NCBI GenBank assembly: GCA_018336035.1
Contig: JAGXRD010000117.1
Location: forward strand, 1-44,844
From: Alphaproteobacteria bacterium
GTDB taxonomy: Bacteria; Pseudomonadota; Alphaproteobacteria; Ferrovibrionales; Ferrovibrionaceae
Length of the DNA: 44,844 bases
Reading direction: 5' to 3'
Positions 18,161 through 27,166 of this stretch are shown one piece after another. Under the pieces are notes generated by a model. It ran no database searches, was not told the DNA's origin, and saw only the letters and a program-made list of their open reading frames with translations. Both the position numbers and the translations under genes were made by a program. Numbering within the stretch: the stretch's first letter is position 1; each line of letters starts with the position of its first letter.

Positions 18161-19186
18161 TTACTTGGCCTGTCCGCCGGTGAGCCGGATGCGCGGATCG
18201 AGCAGCGCCAGCAGGATGTCGGAAATCAGCATGCCGACTACGGTCAGTAGCGCCAGGAACATCAGGAACGAGCCGGCGAGATACTGGTCGAGCGACTGCA
18301 ATGCGCCGAGCAGCATCGGTCCGGCGGTTGGCAGGCTCATCACCACCGACACGATCACCGAGCCGGAGACGACCGAGGGCAGCAGGTTGCCGAGATCCGA
18401 GATGAAGGGATTGAGCGCCATGCGGATCGGGTATTTCACCAGCAGCCGTAGCGGCGGCAGACCCTTGGCGCGCGCGGTCGTGACATACTGCTTCTGCAAC
18501 TCGTCGAGCAGGTTGGCGCGCAGGCGGCGGATCATCGCCGCGGTGCCGGACGTGCCGATTACGATCACCGGCACGATCATATGCACCATCATCGACTTGA
18601 TCTTTTCCCAGTTCCACGGTGCATCGATCAGTTCGGGGGCGACCAGGCCACCGACGCTGATGCCGAACCAGATATTGGCGTAGTAGAGCATCACCAGGGC
18701 AAGCAGGAAATTCGGCGTCGCCAGGCCGATATAGCCGAACAGGGTGAAGCCGTAATCACCCCAGGAATACTGGCGTGTCGCCGAGTAGACGCCGATGGGG
18801 AAGGCCACGGCATAGATGAACAGGATGGTGAAGAAGTTGATGATCGCCGTCATCAGCAGGCGGTCGCCGATCAGTTCGCCGACCGGGCGGTTATATTCGA
18901 ACGACCAGCCCCAGTCGCCCTGCAGGATGCCGGAGAAGCCGTTCGGGCCGGGGATGAAGCCCATCCAGATCGCATACTGCTCCATGATCGAGCGATCCAG
19001 CGCATATTGCGAGCGCAGGAATTCGGCGCGCTCGATGGCGCTGGTTTCGCCCTGGGAGCGCAATTCGGCGATCTGGTTCGACAGGTAGTCGCCGGGCGGC
19101 AGCTTGATGATCAGGAAGATCAACAGGCTGATGACCAGCAATGTGGGGATCATCAGCAGCGTGCGGCGCGCAAGATACGTCAGCAT
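18161..19186 (-). CDS. Oligopeptide/dipeptide ABC transporter permease (OppB/DppB type)
   Basis: The 341-residue permease starts with the family N-terminus MLTYLARRTLLMIPTLLVIS, a first transmembrane helix. The periplasmic segment PPGDYLSNQIAELRSQGETS then carries the usual PPGD element. Five more helices follow in the transport domain, with the EAA-type cytoplasmic loop VTTARAKGLPPLRLLVKYPI. It ends in the characteristic LLALLDPRIRLTGG. It forms the heterodimeric channel with the OppC-type protein encoded one base downstream. It is separated by 15 bases from the binding-protein gene upstream. The fused ATPase two genes upstream would power it, so the importer is complete. Confidence 0.94.
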   Translation of the reverse strand: MLTYLARRTLLMIPTLLVISLLIFLIIKLPPGDYLSNQIAELRSQGETSAIERAEFLRSQYALDRSIMEQYAIWMGFIPGPNGFSGILQGDWGWSFEYNRPVGELIGDRLLMTAIINFFTILFIYAVAFPIGVYSATRQYSWGDYGFTLFGYIGLATPNFLLALVMLYYANIWFGISVGGLVAPELIDAPWNWEKIKSMMVHMIVPVIVIGTSGTAAMIRRLRANLLDELQKQYVTTARAKGLPPLRLLVKYPIRMALNPFISDLGNLLPSVVSGSVIVSVVMSLPTAGPMLLGALQSLDQYLAGSFLMFLALLTVVGMLISDILLALLDPRIRLTGGQAK

Positions 19187-19201
19187 GTCGGGTGCATCTG
19201 C

Positions 19202-21106
19202 CTATTGGGCGAACCAGAAGGTTTCCGGGCGATACAGACCGACGAAGGCACCGGGATCCCAGTTGAACACGCCTTCCTTCGGAATGTTTTGCAGCTTCTT
19301 GCTGGCCACGATCGGCTGGAACACGCCGGTCACAATGCCGATGGTGAAGGTCTGCTCGGCGTGGATGTTCAGCATGCGATGCCAGATACGGGCACGTTCT
19401 GCCTTGTCGCCGGTTTCGAGCCAGACCTGATAGAGGTCGAACAGCTCCTGCACGACCGGCATGTCGATCGGTTCGCCGGACTGGTGGCCGGTTTCGTGCC
19501 ACTGGCCCCATTTCGGCCATTGCAGGGCGAATTGCGAGGTCGGCGCCAGTTCGTTCGGTTTCATGTCGGCGGTCGGCAGGCCGTTCTCAAGGCCCGACCA
19601 GACCGACATGATCGCTTCGCCCGAGAAGATGCGGTTGCGCACCACGTCGCGCTGACTCGGTTTGGAGAACAGCTTGATGCCGATCTTGGCCCAGTTCTCG
19701 CCGATCAGTTCCAGCACGTCGGTCTGCTCGGTGTCTTCGCCGGCGGTTTCGACGATGATCTCCGCCGGCCGGCCATCGGGCAGCAGGCGCACGCCATTGC
19801 CGTCGCGCTTGGTCAGGCCGATCTGATCGAGCAGCCTGTTGGCGGTGGCGGCATCGAATTTGGCATTGGTGGTCTGGTATTCCGGTTTGAACAGCGGGCT
19901 GTCCGGCATCACCGTGTTGTTCGACTCGATCGCCAGGCCGAAGAACAGCGACTCGTTGATCGCCTGGCGGTCGATGCCAAGCGACAGCGCATGCCGGAAG
20001 CGGGCATCGCGCATCAGGCTGCGCCAGACCTGGTCGTTGGCGTTCAGGTTGGGGAAAAGGGCGATATGCGAGCCTTTGGCGGTGCGCCACAGCAGAGTCT
20101 TGTAGCCGGCGCGCTTCTCGTTTTCCTTCAGGAAGGTGAAGTTGCTGAAATTCACGCTGCGGAACTGCAGGTCGGCTTCACCGGCGCCAGCCTTGGCCGG
20201 GATCAGTTTGCCATCGGCCTGGGTGAAGATGATGCGATCGAGATACGGCAACTGGCGGCCGTTATTGTCGATACGGTGGAAATAGGGATTGCGCACGGCG
20301 ACAAAACGCACGGCTGGCGGCTTGGTGGTGATCGTCCAGGCATCCAGCAGCGGCAGATCGGGATTGTCGCCTTCCACCATGTTGTCGGCGCGGCCATGCA
20401 GCGCGGCCCAGTTGGCGCGCTTCTCGGCCGTCACCATCGCCTGCAGTTTCTGCGGATCGGCGTAACGCGCATGGAACTGCTTCAGGTAATGCGCCGGGCG
20501 ATAGAGGTTGAAGGCCGAGGTGCCGGCGATGCGCGGCAGGAAGGACGGGTTGCGCTTCGACCAGCTGTAGCGAACGGTGGTCTCGTTGATGATCTCCACC
20601 TTGGGCTTTTCGCCATCAACCAGCAGATCCTGCGTCGGTCCGGCCGGGCTGAGATCCTTGTTGTTGGCGACGTCTTCCCAGTAGTAGCGGAAATCTTCCG
20701 AGGTGAAGGGATGACCGTCGGACCAGCGGTGGCCCTTGCGGATATGGAAGGTGAAGATGCGGTCGTCCTCGACCTCGAACTTCTCCAGGAGGTCGGGGAC
20801 GAACTCGTATTTCTCGTCATAGATGATCAGACGCGCATAGGCGATCACGTTGAGCAGGCGGGTTTCGCGCGCCCGGCTGATCAGGCTGCGCAGGTCGCCG
20901 CCATGCCGGCCCGGTTCGCGCGGCGTGACGATCAACGGCTGCTGCGGCAGGCGTTGCGCCACCGGCGGCAGCTTGCCGGCATTCACCTCGGCCTCCAGCA
21001 TCGGGGTTTCCTGCAGGTCGGGCAGTTGTGGCTGTGCCCGGCCGTCCGTCGTGGCGATGGCGATGATGGCGAGCAGTGCGAGGGCAGGGCGAAGCGAGGG
21101 CATCAT
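19202..21106 (-). CDS. Periplasmic substrate-binding protein, peptide/opine type (SBP family 5)
   Basis: The 634-residue protein has a secretion signal ([18 protein letters not shown] ... GRA, cleavage expected after residue 26 or so) and then an SBP_bac_5 domain. Family landmarks are PDLLEKFEVEDDRIFTFHIRKG, RWSDGHPFTSEDFRYYWED and, further on, FRHALSLGIDRQAINESLF. It is longer than DppA or OppA (about 535-545), close to the large YejA-type class, which often handles bulky peptides or peptide-linked compounds. The start is the ATG at 21106, which overlaps the stop of the ATPase gene in an ATGA junction; upstream in-frame codons lie inside that gene. It delivers ligand to the two permeases encoded downstream. 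Confidence 0.92.
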   Translation of the reverse strand: MMPSLRPALALLAIIAIATTDGRAQPQLPDLQETPMLEAEVNAGKLPPVAQRLPQQPLIVTPREPGRHGGDLRSLISRARETRLLNVIAYARLIIYDEKYEFVPDLLEKFEVEDDRIFTFHIRKGHRWSDGHPFTSEDFRYYWEDVANNKDLSPAGPTQDLLVDGEKPKVEIINETTVRYSWSKRNPSFLPRIAGTSAFNLYRPAHYLKQFHARYADPQKLQAMVTAEKRANWAALHGRADNMVEGDNPDLPLLDAWTITTKPPAVRFVAVRNPYFHRIDNNGRQLPYLDRIIFTQADGKLIPAKAGAGEADLQFRSVNFSNFTFLKENEKRAGYKTLLWRTAKGSHIALFPNLNANDQVWRSLMRDARFRHALSLGIDRQAINESLFFGLAIESNNTVMPDSPLFKPEYQTTNAKFDAATANRLLDQIGLTKRDGNGVRLLPDGRPAEIIVETAGEDTEQTDVLELIGENWAKIGIKLFSKPSQRDVVRNRIFSGEAIMSVWSGLENGLPTADMKPNELAPTSQFALQWPKWGQWHETGHQSGEPIDMPVVQELFDLYQVWLETGDKAERARIWHRMLNIHAEQTFTIGIVTGVFQPIVASKKLQNIPKEGVFNWDPGAFVGLYRPETFWFAQ

Positions 21107-22995
21107 GCGACAAGATCCCGGAAATCGGCATCGGCATGGGCACGGACGAGATGGCCTTGGCCAAGATCGACCATGCGCGGCCGTGTGTTGCCGTCGATGG
21201 TGAAGGGGTGCGGCCAGGCCGCCGGTTTGGAGGCCTTGTCCTCCATCAGCAGGCGCAGGTCGAGGCGACTGTCCGGATCTGGCTTGGGAACCGCGGATAG
21301 CAGCGCTTTGGTGTAGGGGTGAATCGGGTTGTTGAACAGCTGCGCACGCGGTGCCAGTTCGACCAGGCGGCCGGCACACATGACCGCGATGCGGTCGGCC
21401 ACATAATCCACCACGGCCAGGTTATGCGAGACGAAGATGTAAGTCAGGCCCAGCTCGGCTTTCAGGTCCTTCAGCAGATTGAGGATCTGGGCCTGGATAG
21501 AGACGTCCAGCGCAGACACCGGTTCGTCGCAGATCAGCAATTCCGGCTGCAAGGCAAGTGCGCGGGCGATGCCGATGCGCTGACGCTGGCCGCCCGAGAA
21601 AGAATGCGGGTAGCGGCGCAGGAAACGCGGATCGAGCCCGACCAGCGTCATCAGCTCTTTCACCCGCTCGAAGCGCTCGTCGGCGTCGCCGATCTTATGG
21701 ATCACCAGCGGCTCGGACAGGATGTCGAAGACCGTCATGCGCGGATTGAGTGAGGAGAATGGATCCTGGAAGATGAACTGCACCTGCCGGCGATAGCGGA
21801 ACAGGTCGTCGCCTTCCAGCTTCAGAACGTCGGCACCCTTGAAGCGGATATTGCCGCTGTCGGGCGTGATGGCGCGCAGGATCAGCTTGCTGGTCGTGGT
21901 CTTGCCGCAGCCGGACTCGCCGACCAGCCCCAGGCATTCGCCACGCTGCACGGTGAAGCTGACATCGTCGACCGCAATCACCGACGAAGCCGCATTGGCC
22001 GGACGGAACAGGCCACCCTTGCGCAGGCTGAAGCTTTTGCTGACATGCTCGACTTCAAGCAGCGTTTCGCCCATGGGGGCTTTGGCGGGCGCGTTGCTGC
22101 GCAGCAGGCCGCCGACCTCGCCCTTGATCTCGCGCAGGGGCACCAGTCTCTCGCCCGGCTTCATGTTGAAGCGCGGCACCGCATGCAGCAGGGCCTTCAG
22201 ATAGGGATGCTGCGGGTTGCCGAAGATGTCGTGCAGGCCGCCGCGTTCCATCGCCTGGCCGTGATACATCACCACGATCTCGTCGGCCATGTTGGCCACG
22301 ACGCCCAGATCATGCGTGATCATCAGGATTGCCATGCCGAGTTCGGACTGCAGGTCCTTCAGCAGCTTCAGTATCTGCGCTTGAATGGTGACGTCGAGCG
22401 CCGTGGTCGGCTCGTCGGCGATCAGCAAAGCAGGGCGGCAGACCAGCGCCATGGCGATCATGGCGCGCTGGCGCAGGCCGCCGGAGAGTTCGAAAGCATA
22501 GGTGCGCAGTGCGCGCTCGGGGTCGGGGAAGCCGACCAGGCGCAGCATTTCGGCGGTCAGTTCGCGCGCCTGGGTGTCGCCGGCCTTGCGGTGCAGCTTC
22601 AGCGCCTCGGAAATCTGGTCGCCGATGGTGTGCAGCGGGCTGAGCGAGGTCATCGGCTCCTGGAAGATGATCGAGATGCGACCGCCCTGCAGCTGCCGCA
22701 TGGCGCTGCCGCCACGCGGCAGCGTCGCGATGTCGATGGCGGTGCCGGGCTGCAGCGGATCGTGAAACAGGATGCTGCCGCCGGCGATGCGCGCCGGGCG
22801 CGGCAGGATGCCCATGATCGCCTGGCTCACCACCGACTTGCCAGAACCGGACTCACCGACGAGCGCGACGGTGCCGCCTTGCGGGATGCTGAAGCTGATA
22901 CCGTTCACGGCGCGGATCAGACCTTCCGGCAGGTCGAAATGCACCTGCAGGTCCTTGACCTCGAGCACGTTGCGATTCAGCTCCGGAACGCTCAC
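21103..22995 (-). CDS. ABC transporter ATP-binding protein, two fused nucleotide-binding domains
   Basis: The 630-residue protein carries OppD-like and OppF-like ATPases in one chain, as in YejF and GsiA. Domain 1 (about 1-300) has Walker A GESGSGKS, signature LSGGLRQR and Walker [14 protein letters not shown]. Domain 2 (about 325-600) has Walker A GESGCGKT, signature FSGGQRQR and Walker [14 protein letters not shown]. Each is followed by the oligopeptide-type C-terminal region ([15 protein letters not shown] and [15 protein letters not shown]). Both sites look active. The tail after residue 600 is extended. It powers the permeases encoded at 16984-19186. Its start overlaps the stop of the preceding small membrane protein by four bases, tying the importer to the glycan genes upstream. 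Confidence 0.95.
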   Translation of the reverse strand: MSVPELNRNVLEVKDLQVHFDLPEGLIRAVNGISFSIPQGGTVALVGESGSGKSVVSQAIMGILPRPARIAGGSILFHDPLQPGTAIDIATLPRGGSAMRQLQGGRISIIFQEPMTSLSPLHTIGDQISEALKLHRKAGDTQARELTAEMLRLVGFPDPERALRTYAFELSGGLRQRAMIAMALVCRPALLIADEPTTALDVTIQAQILKLLKDLQSELGMAILMITHDLGVVANMADEIVVMYHGQAMERGGLHDIFGNPQHPYLKALLHAVPRFNMKPGERLVPLREIKGEVGGLLRSNAPAKAPMGETLLEVEHVSKSFSLRKGGLFRPANAASSVIAVDDVSFTVQRGECLGLVGESGCGKTTTSKLILRAITPDSGNIRFKGADVLKLEGDDLFRYRRQVQFIFQDPFSSLNPRMTVFDILSEPLVIHKIGDADERFERVKELMTLVGLDPRFLRRYPHSFSGGQRQRIGIARALALQPELLICDEPVSALDVSIQAQILNLLKDLKAELGLTYIFVSHNLAVVDYVADRIAVMCAGRLVELAPRAQLFNNPIHPYTKALLSAVPKPDPDSRLDLRLLMEDKASKPAAWPHPFTIDGNTRPRMVDLGQGHLVRAHADADFRDLVA

Positions 22996-23483
22996 GGCTG
23001 GTTTCCTTTAACGCTGTCCACGCGGCTGGCATTCAGGCGGGAGGTTTCACTGATGATGACGCCGTTCCGCTCGGCCGCGGCAAACGCGCGTTCGACGAGG
23101 GACGGAAAACCAATCAATGTACTGTCGACCCGCAAAGTTCCCCCTTCCGCCTCGATCACCAGCTGCAGCCAACCCTCGCTGCGATCGCGACGTGTCGAAT
23201 AGTAGCGCAGGCTCACGGCCCGAACTGTCGGCCATGGCAGAGCTACGATTCTTCCCCATCCCCGCTGGACGACCCCGGACGCGTCGAGTTCGATCTCGAT
23301 CTGCTGACGCCAGGCAGTCACCGCGCCAAGCCATGCGAAAAGCAGGCTCAGCCCGACCAGCAGTGCAAAAATGACAGATTGAGGGGCGACGAACAACACC
23401 AGTCCCAGACAGATTGCGAGCCCGAAGCCGGCGCGCAGGTAGTCCGGCCAGAGCCGGGAGAGGGGGTAATACAGGCGGGTCAT
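22992..23483 (-). CDS. Small membrane protein with a PH-like cytoplasmic part
   Basis: The 163-residue protein begins with a short basic N-terminus, then two adjacent hydrophobic helices (about residues 18-35 and 37-55, AGFGLAICLGLVLFV and IFALLVGLSLLFAWLGAV). About 100 soluble residues rich in beta-strand follow (IEIELDASGVVQRGWGRIV, then VRAVSLRYYSTRRDRSEGW and LQLVIEAEGGTLRVDS). This two-helix plus strand-rich layout resembles bacterial membrane-anchored PH-like proteins, but I see no firm signature. It overlaps both neighbours by four bases (deacetylase upstream, ATPase downstream), so it is tightly co-translated and probably part of the same process. The function is unknown. Confidence 0.82.
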   Translation of the reverse strand: MTRLYYPLSRLWPDYLRAGFGLAICLGLVLFVAPQSVIFALLVGLSLLFAWLGAVTAWRQQIEIELDASGVVQRGWGRIVALPWPTVRAVSLRYYSTRRDRSEGWLQLVIEAEGGTLRVDSTLIGFPSLVERAFAAAERNGVIISETSRLNASRVDSVKGNQP

Positions 23484-24283
23484 GACGCCGGCGTGACAGG
23501 CAGGGCGGCAGATCCCTCCGGTGCGCCGATTTTTAATGCGGCACCAACATCGAGCCAGCGGACCGCCGAATGGTTCATGGTTCGGGTCAGGAAGTCGGCG
23601 GCAAAGGCCCAGATCGTCTCGTCATGGCGCAGGTGATGGGTCAGCAATCCAAGCGGCTGCAGATGCTGTTCGCCTGCCCGCATGGCGCGTAAATGCAGGC
23701 AGGCCGCGGCCAGACTGCGTTCGACCGCGGCGGCGCTGTCGTTGCCGTGCCAGTCGATTGGGTCGATATGCGTGTTCAGGGTCGCCAGTCCGGCTGCCGC
23801 CCAGTAGCTGCTCCGGGCCTGAAAAGCAGACATGGCGGCAAAACCCAGGCTGGGCATGGCTGCGAAACAATCCGGTGCCAGACGGTTCCAGGGCGGCACG
23901 AAAATGGGCAGCAGGTCGCCAAGCAGGTCTTTCAGTGCGCTACGGCCGGCCTGCATATCGCGGAGACATTCGTTAATCGGACGTGTCTTCGGAAATTCCG
24001 ATTTCTTCTCGCTTGGATCGGCATGGTTTTGATGGGCGTAACCATGCTGCAGTGCAGCAATGTCGGGTTCGCGCCGCAGGCGCTCGGCAAGGCCGGCTTC
24101 GGCCCGGGCCGGGATGATGGCCAGGGCGAGGGGAACTGTGCTCGCCCGGTGCAGGCCAATCAGCCGCTCCAATGCCGGGGTCGCCGCAACCGCATCGTCG
24201 TCGCGCCACCAGAAACAGGCGGTTCGCCCTTCGGACGCCCAGCGATCAAGTTCGTCCTCCAGCGCCTGCCAGCCCGTCGTCAT
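23480..24283 (-). CDS. Polysaccharide deacetylase-family protein (NodB-like)
   Basis: The 267-residue protein shows the carbohydrate esterase 4 pattern in condensed form. The aspartate motif is WRDDDA (D28-D30), where the first acts as base and the second binds metal. The HxxxH metal motif is H80-G-Y-A-H84 in LQHGYAHQNH. The later FVPPWNRLAP corresponds to the substrate-binding arginine motif. No signal peptide is seen, so it acts in the cytoplasm, fitting removal of N-acetyl groups from a lipid-linked or nucleotide-linked sugar, not a finished wall polymer. It overlaps both the upstream glycosyltransferase gene and the downstream membrane-protein gene by four bases. Its context among four glycosyltransferases supports a glycan-modifying role. 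Confidence 0.87.
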   Translation of the reverse strand: MTTGWQALEDELDRWASEGRTACFWWRDDDAVAATPALERLIGLHRASTVPLALAIIPARAEAGLAERLRREPDIAALQHGYAHQNHADPSEKKSEFPKTRPINECLRDMQAGRSALKDLLGDLLPIFVPPWNRLAPDCFAAMPSLGFAAMSAFQARSSYWAAAGLATLNTHIDPIDWHGNDSAAAVERSLAAACLHLRAMRAGEQHLQPLGLLTHHLRHDETIWAFAADFLTRTMNHSAVRWLDVGAALKIGAPEGSAALPVTPAS

Positions 24284-25437
24284 CGTCGATGCTTCTCGAT
24301 TTCGGCGCGGATGCGGCGGGCGGTCTCCTCGGCGCCGTCGAGACGGATGGCTTTGGGATCCGGCTTGGGCGCGGCCAATGCGTGATCGACAATGGCTGCC
24401 AGTGTTTGCGGCGTCATCTCCGGCTCGGGCAGCATGTGCATCAAGCCGCGCCTGGACAGCAAAGCGGCGCGTAGCGCCTGTTCGGTTTCATTGCCGCCGA
24501 CGAAGGGCACGACGACAGCGCGCGAACCGCCGCCCAGAGTCTCCATCATCGTGTTGTAGCCGGCCTTGCTGATCGACAGCAGGCAATGGTGCAACATGCC
24601 GGGAAAATCGGGACGTACCGGCTCGATGATCACGCCTGGCGGCGCCATGTCGCGCAGTATGGTGATGTTGTGCGGGTTTTCGAGCGGGCTGACCAGAATG
24701 CGCCAGGTGGCATCCCGCGCCACGGTCTGCGGACGGGCCTCGATGGCGGCCTGGAACAGCTTCATGCCGACGGCGCCGCCACCCGCAGATACAAGGATCT
24801 CGTTGATGCCGGCTTCGGTATAGGGAATGACATGCTGCTCGGCGATATAGCCAGTGTAAATCAGCATGTGGCGGATTTTCTCCGCCATCGGGAAGGTGTT
24901 CTCGAAGGCGATCACGGACGGATCGCCATGCACCAGCGCCGCGTCGAAATATTCCTGCAGCCAGGTGATGGAGTCGATGTCGTGCTGCGGCTTACCGCGA
25001 TCCACCAGGATGTCGCGCACCGAGCAGAAGATCAGCGGACGGTTCGGCATGCTGCGCAGCATCTGCAACAGCGGCATCATCTCGAACCGCATCTGCCGCC
25101 GGCCGAAGGGAAACAGTTCGGTGATCACCATATCGGGTGCAAAGTTGCGCACCACGTCCCGCAGCATGGCGCTGCGGGTCGATTTCCACTCTTCGGTCAC
25201 CACCTCGCCGTTGATGTCGAGCAGGATCTTGAAGGTGGCGTCGCGCGCGCGCGCAGGTGCGAGTTGGACGAAGCCGATGCCGTCGATGCCATGCAGCGTG
25301 GGGTCAGGCAGGCCGCCTGAGACCAGCAGTGGGGTGGCGCCCTGGCGCAGCAGCGCGCGGCAGATCGATGCGGCGCGATGCAAATGGCCGACGCCAAGCA
25401 GATGCTGTACCCAGATCAGGACGCGCGGGCCGGCCAT
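24280..25437 (-). CDS. MurG-like predicted glycosyltransferase (COG4671 type), copy 2
   Basis: The 385-residue GT-B protein opens with RVLIWVQHLLGVGHLHRAAS, the glycine-rich nucleotide-sugar/acceptor loop seen in MurG-type enzymes. The second Rossmann half includes ILVSAGGGAVGMKLFQAAIE, and the donor-site region is SISKAGYNTMMETLGGGSRAVVVPF followed by GNETEQALRAALL. It is a paralogue of the protein encoded at 28438-29667, which shows the same block order. It probably transfers a sugar from a nucleotide donor at the inner face of the membrane. The start ATG shares one base with the upstream stop (TAATG at 25437). The acceptor and sugar are unknown. Confidence 0.87.
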   Translation of the reverse strand: MAGPRVLIWVQHLLGVGHLHRAASICRALLRQGATPLLVSGGLPDPTLHGIDGIGFVQLAPARARDATFKILLDINGEVVTEEWKSTRSAMLRDVVRNFAPDMVITELFPFGRRQMRFEMMPLLQMLRSMPNRPLIFCSVRDILVDRGKPQHDIDSITWLQEYFDAALVHGDPSVIAFENTFPMAEKIRHMLIYTGYIAEQHVIPYTEAGINEILVSAGGGAVGMKLFQAAIEARPQTVARDATWRILVSPLENPHNITILRDMAPPGVIIEPVRPDFPGMLHHCLLSISKAGYNTMMETLGGGSRAVVVPFVGGNETEQALRAALLSRRGLMHMLPEPEMTPQTLAAIVDHALAAPKPDPKAIRLDGAEETARRIRAEIEKHRR

Positions 25438-26015
25438 TATCGCTCCAGCGGAACATTGGTCGCCACCAGGGTGGGGCGACCATCATCCGTTATGCTAAAT
25501 TCCTGCAGGCAATACCAGTCGAGCCTGACGGGCGCACGGCCCAGCATCGGCCAGTCGAAGGCCAGGGCCAGGATGGCGCGGATGACGCCTTTATGGGCAA
25601 CGGCACCGGCATCGGCGGGCAGGCTGCGCAGCCAGGGCAGCAGGCGCTGCTGCACCTGGCGCGGGCTTTCGCCGCCAGGCGGCTGCAGGTCCAGGCCGCG
25701 ATCTTCGTTTGCCGTGAAAGCGTTGCCATAAGCGGCGCGCAACTCCGGCAAAGTGCGACCTTCATACTGGCCCCAATCCATCTCGATCAGTGCCGGTTCG
25801 ATCCGCGGCGTCAGGCCCAGCAATGCGGCGGTTTCCTGCGCGCGGCGCAGCGGACTGACATACCACTGTCTCTCGCGATAAGCCGCGGGCACCGAACAGC
25901 CGGCAAAGGCGGCGCGCCCGGCATCGGACAATCCGATATCCGCGCGACCTTGCAGGCGGCCTGCGGCATTCCAGTCGGTGGCGCCATGGCGCAGCAGGAC
26001 CAGGCTGCGGGTCAT
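25437..26015 (-). CDS. Histidine phosphatase-family protein (phosphoglycerate mutase-like)
   Basis: The 192-residue protein has the branch-1 signature LLRHGATDWN (R9-H10-G11), in which H10 is phosphorylated. It also has the conserved arginine context RLQGRADIGLSDAGRAA, the acid in EMDWGQYEGRTLPEL and the second histidine in AVAHKGVIRAIL. Members include alpha-ribazole phosphatase, cofactor-dependent mutases and sugar-phosphate phosphatases. Given its place between two glycosyltransferase genes, with overlaps of four bases upstream and one base downstream, a phosphatase for a sugar phosphate or glycolipid phosphate is the simplest reading. A cobalamin role (CobC) is possible in principle, but cobF is far away and not co-transcribed. 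Confidence 0.9.
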   Translation of the reverse strand: MTRSLVLLRHGATDWNAAGRLQGRADIGLSDAGRAAFAGCSVPAAYRERQWYVSPLRRAQETAALLGLTPRIEPALIEMDWGQYEGRTLPELRAAYGNAFTANEDRGLDLQPPGGESPRQVQQRLLPWLRSLPADAGAVAHKGVIRAILALAFDWPMLGRAPVRLDWYCLQEFSITDDGRPTLVATNVPLER

Positions 26016-27151
26016 GCCGGCAGCCCCAGCTCGGCGAAGAGCGTCTTCAGCCTTGCCTGCGCGGCATCCATCGAAAGCTCCTGCCGCACTCGCAGCGGCG
26101 CCGCTTTCGCCATGCGCTGTCTTTGATTCTGATCCGCCAGCAGATCGCTGATGGCATGCGCCATGGTGGCAGGCTCGTCATCCGGCGTCAGCCAGCCGGT
26201 GGCGCCATGGTCGACGATATCGGGAACGCCACGCGTGCGGACCGACAGTACCGGCAATCCAGCGGCCTGCGCTTCTAGCAGCGCCATGCCATAAGCTTCA
26301 TTCACTGCGGGCCAGACATAGAGATAGCTGGCGGCATAGAGCGCGGCGAGCCGATCGGGCTCCATCTGTCCGGTCAGCGTGATGCGATCCGCCTGTGCGG
26401 CAAAGGCACTCGCCACGATGCCGCGCGCCGGGCCATCGCCGACCAGGATGCAATGCCAGTTCCTGTCGCGCAGCAGCAGCAGGGTTTCGGCCAGTCGCCG
26501 GAAGGAGGCGAGCTTGTCGCCCTCGCGCATCATCCCCACCGCCAGCAGCCATGGGCGATCCAGCGGCAGCTGGAAGCGCGCGGCCAGCTCGGTCCGGTTT
26601 TGCGCCCGTTGTGCCGCGGCCGCGGCGAATGGTGCGGGATCTATGAAGGGCGCAAAATACCGAACGCGCGCTTCGCCGGCGCAGCCGATCAGTCCCGGAA
26701 TGTCATGGCGCGTGACGGCAAGCAGCAAATCTGCCGCGTGCAAGGCGCGTTCGGCCTGCGCATAACCGGCGGCCCAGGTACCATCACGCCGACGCGGCGA
26801 GTCCGAGGCTTCGGCAATCATATAGGGCAGGCCGAAACGCTGCTTCAGCGCCGGGCCAATATAATCGGGCGCCTTGTGATACACATGATAGGTGAAGAGA
26901 AGGTCGGGCAGCCGCGTCGAATCTTGGTGCCACGCGGCAGACAGCATCTCGACCTCCGCAGCCGCCGCATCTGCGGTGGCGGCTTCGCGTGCGGAATCGC
27001 CGTCGCGGTTGTAACTGCGCAGATTGGACAGCAGCGTCACATCATGGCCAAGGCCCTGCAGGGCGGCGATGAAAAGGCGGGCAACACGGCGGTCGCCGGA
27101 AGGAGCCGGATGATCGGGCGGCTTGAGCGGTGCATAGAAGCCGATCCGCAT
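26012..27151 (-). CDS. Glycosyltransferase family 4 protein
   Basis: The 379-residue GT-B enzyme has an N-terminal acceptor domain starting MRIGFYAPLKPPDHPAPSGD, with the GDRRVARLFIAALQGLGHDV helix. The C-terminal glycosyltransferases-1 domain includes WLLAVGMMREGDKLASFRR and HCILVGDGPARGIVAS. The donor-binding motif is EAYGMALLEAQAAGLPVLSV, with the second glutamate in the retaining-enzyme position. TGWLTPDDEP is typical of the family end. It is a cytoplasmic or membrane-associated retaining transferase using a nucleotide sugar. It overlaps the phosphatase gene by four bases and follows the other GT4 gene after 15 bases. The sugar and acceptor cannot be read from sequence. Confidence 0.9.
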   Translation of the reverse strand: MRIGFYAPLKPPDHPAPSGDRRVARLFIAALQGLGHDVTLLSNLRSYNRDGDSAREAATADAAAAEVEMLSAAWHQDSTRLPDLLFTYHVYHKAPDYIGPALKQRFGLPYMIAEASDSPRRRDGTWAAGYAQAERALHAADLLLAVTRHDIPGLIGCAGEARVRYFAPFIDPAPFAAAAAQRAQNRTELAARFQLPLDRPWLLAVGMMREGDKLASFRRLAETLLLLRDRNWHCILVGDGPARGIVASAFAAQADRITLTGQMEPDRLAALYAASYLYVWPAVNEAYGMALLEAQAAGLPVLSVRTRGVPDIVDHGATGWLTPDDEPATMAHAISDLLADQNQRQRMAKAAPLRVRQELSMDAAQARLKTLFAELGLPA

Positions 27152-27166
27152 ACCGCGCCGCCTCTC

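Noticed and set aside
18581-21316. Open frame of 911 codons on the plus strand across the permease, binding-protein and ATPase genes
   Set aside because: It crosses several well-supported genes, has no ribosome site or domain, and its composition is typical of antisense translation.
25437-26015. Histidine phosphatase as CobC of the cobalamin pathway, linked to cobF
   Set aside because: The gene is locked by overlaps into the glycosyltransferase operon and cobF is 23 kb away on another transcript; family signature alone does not support CobC.
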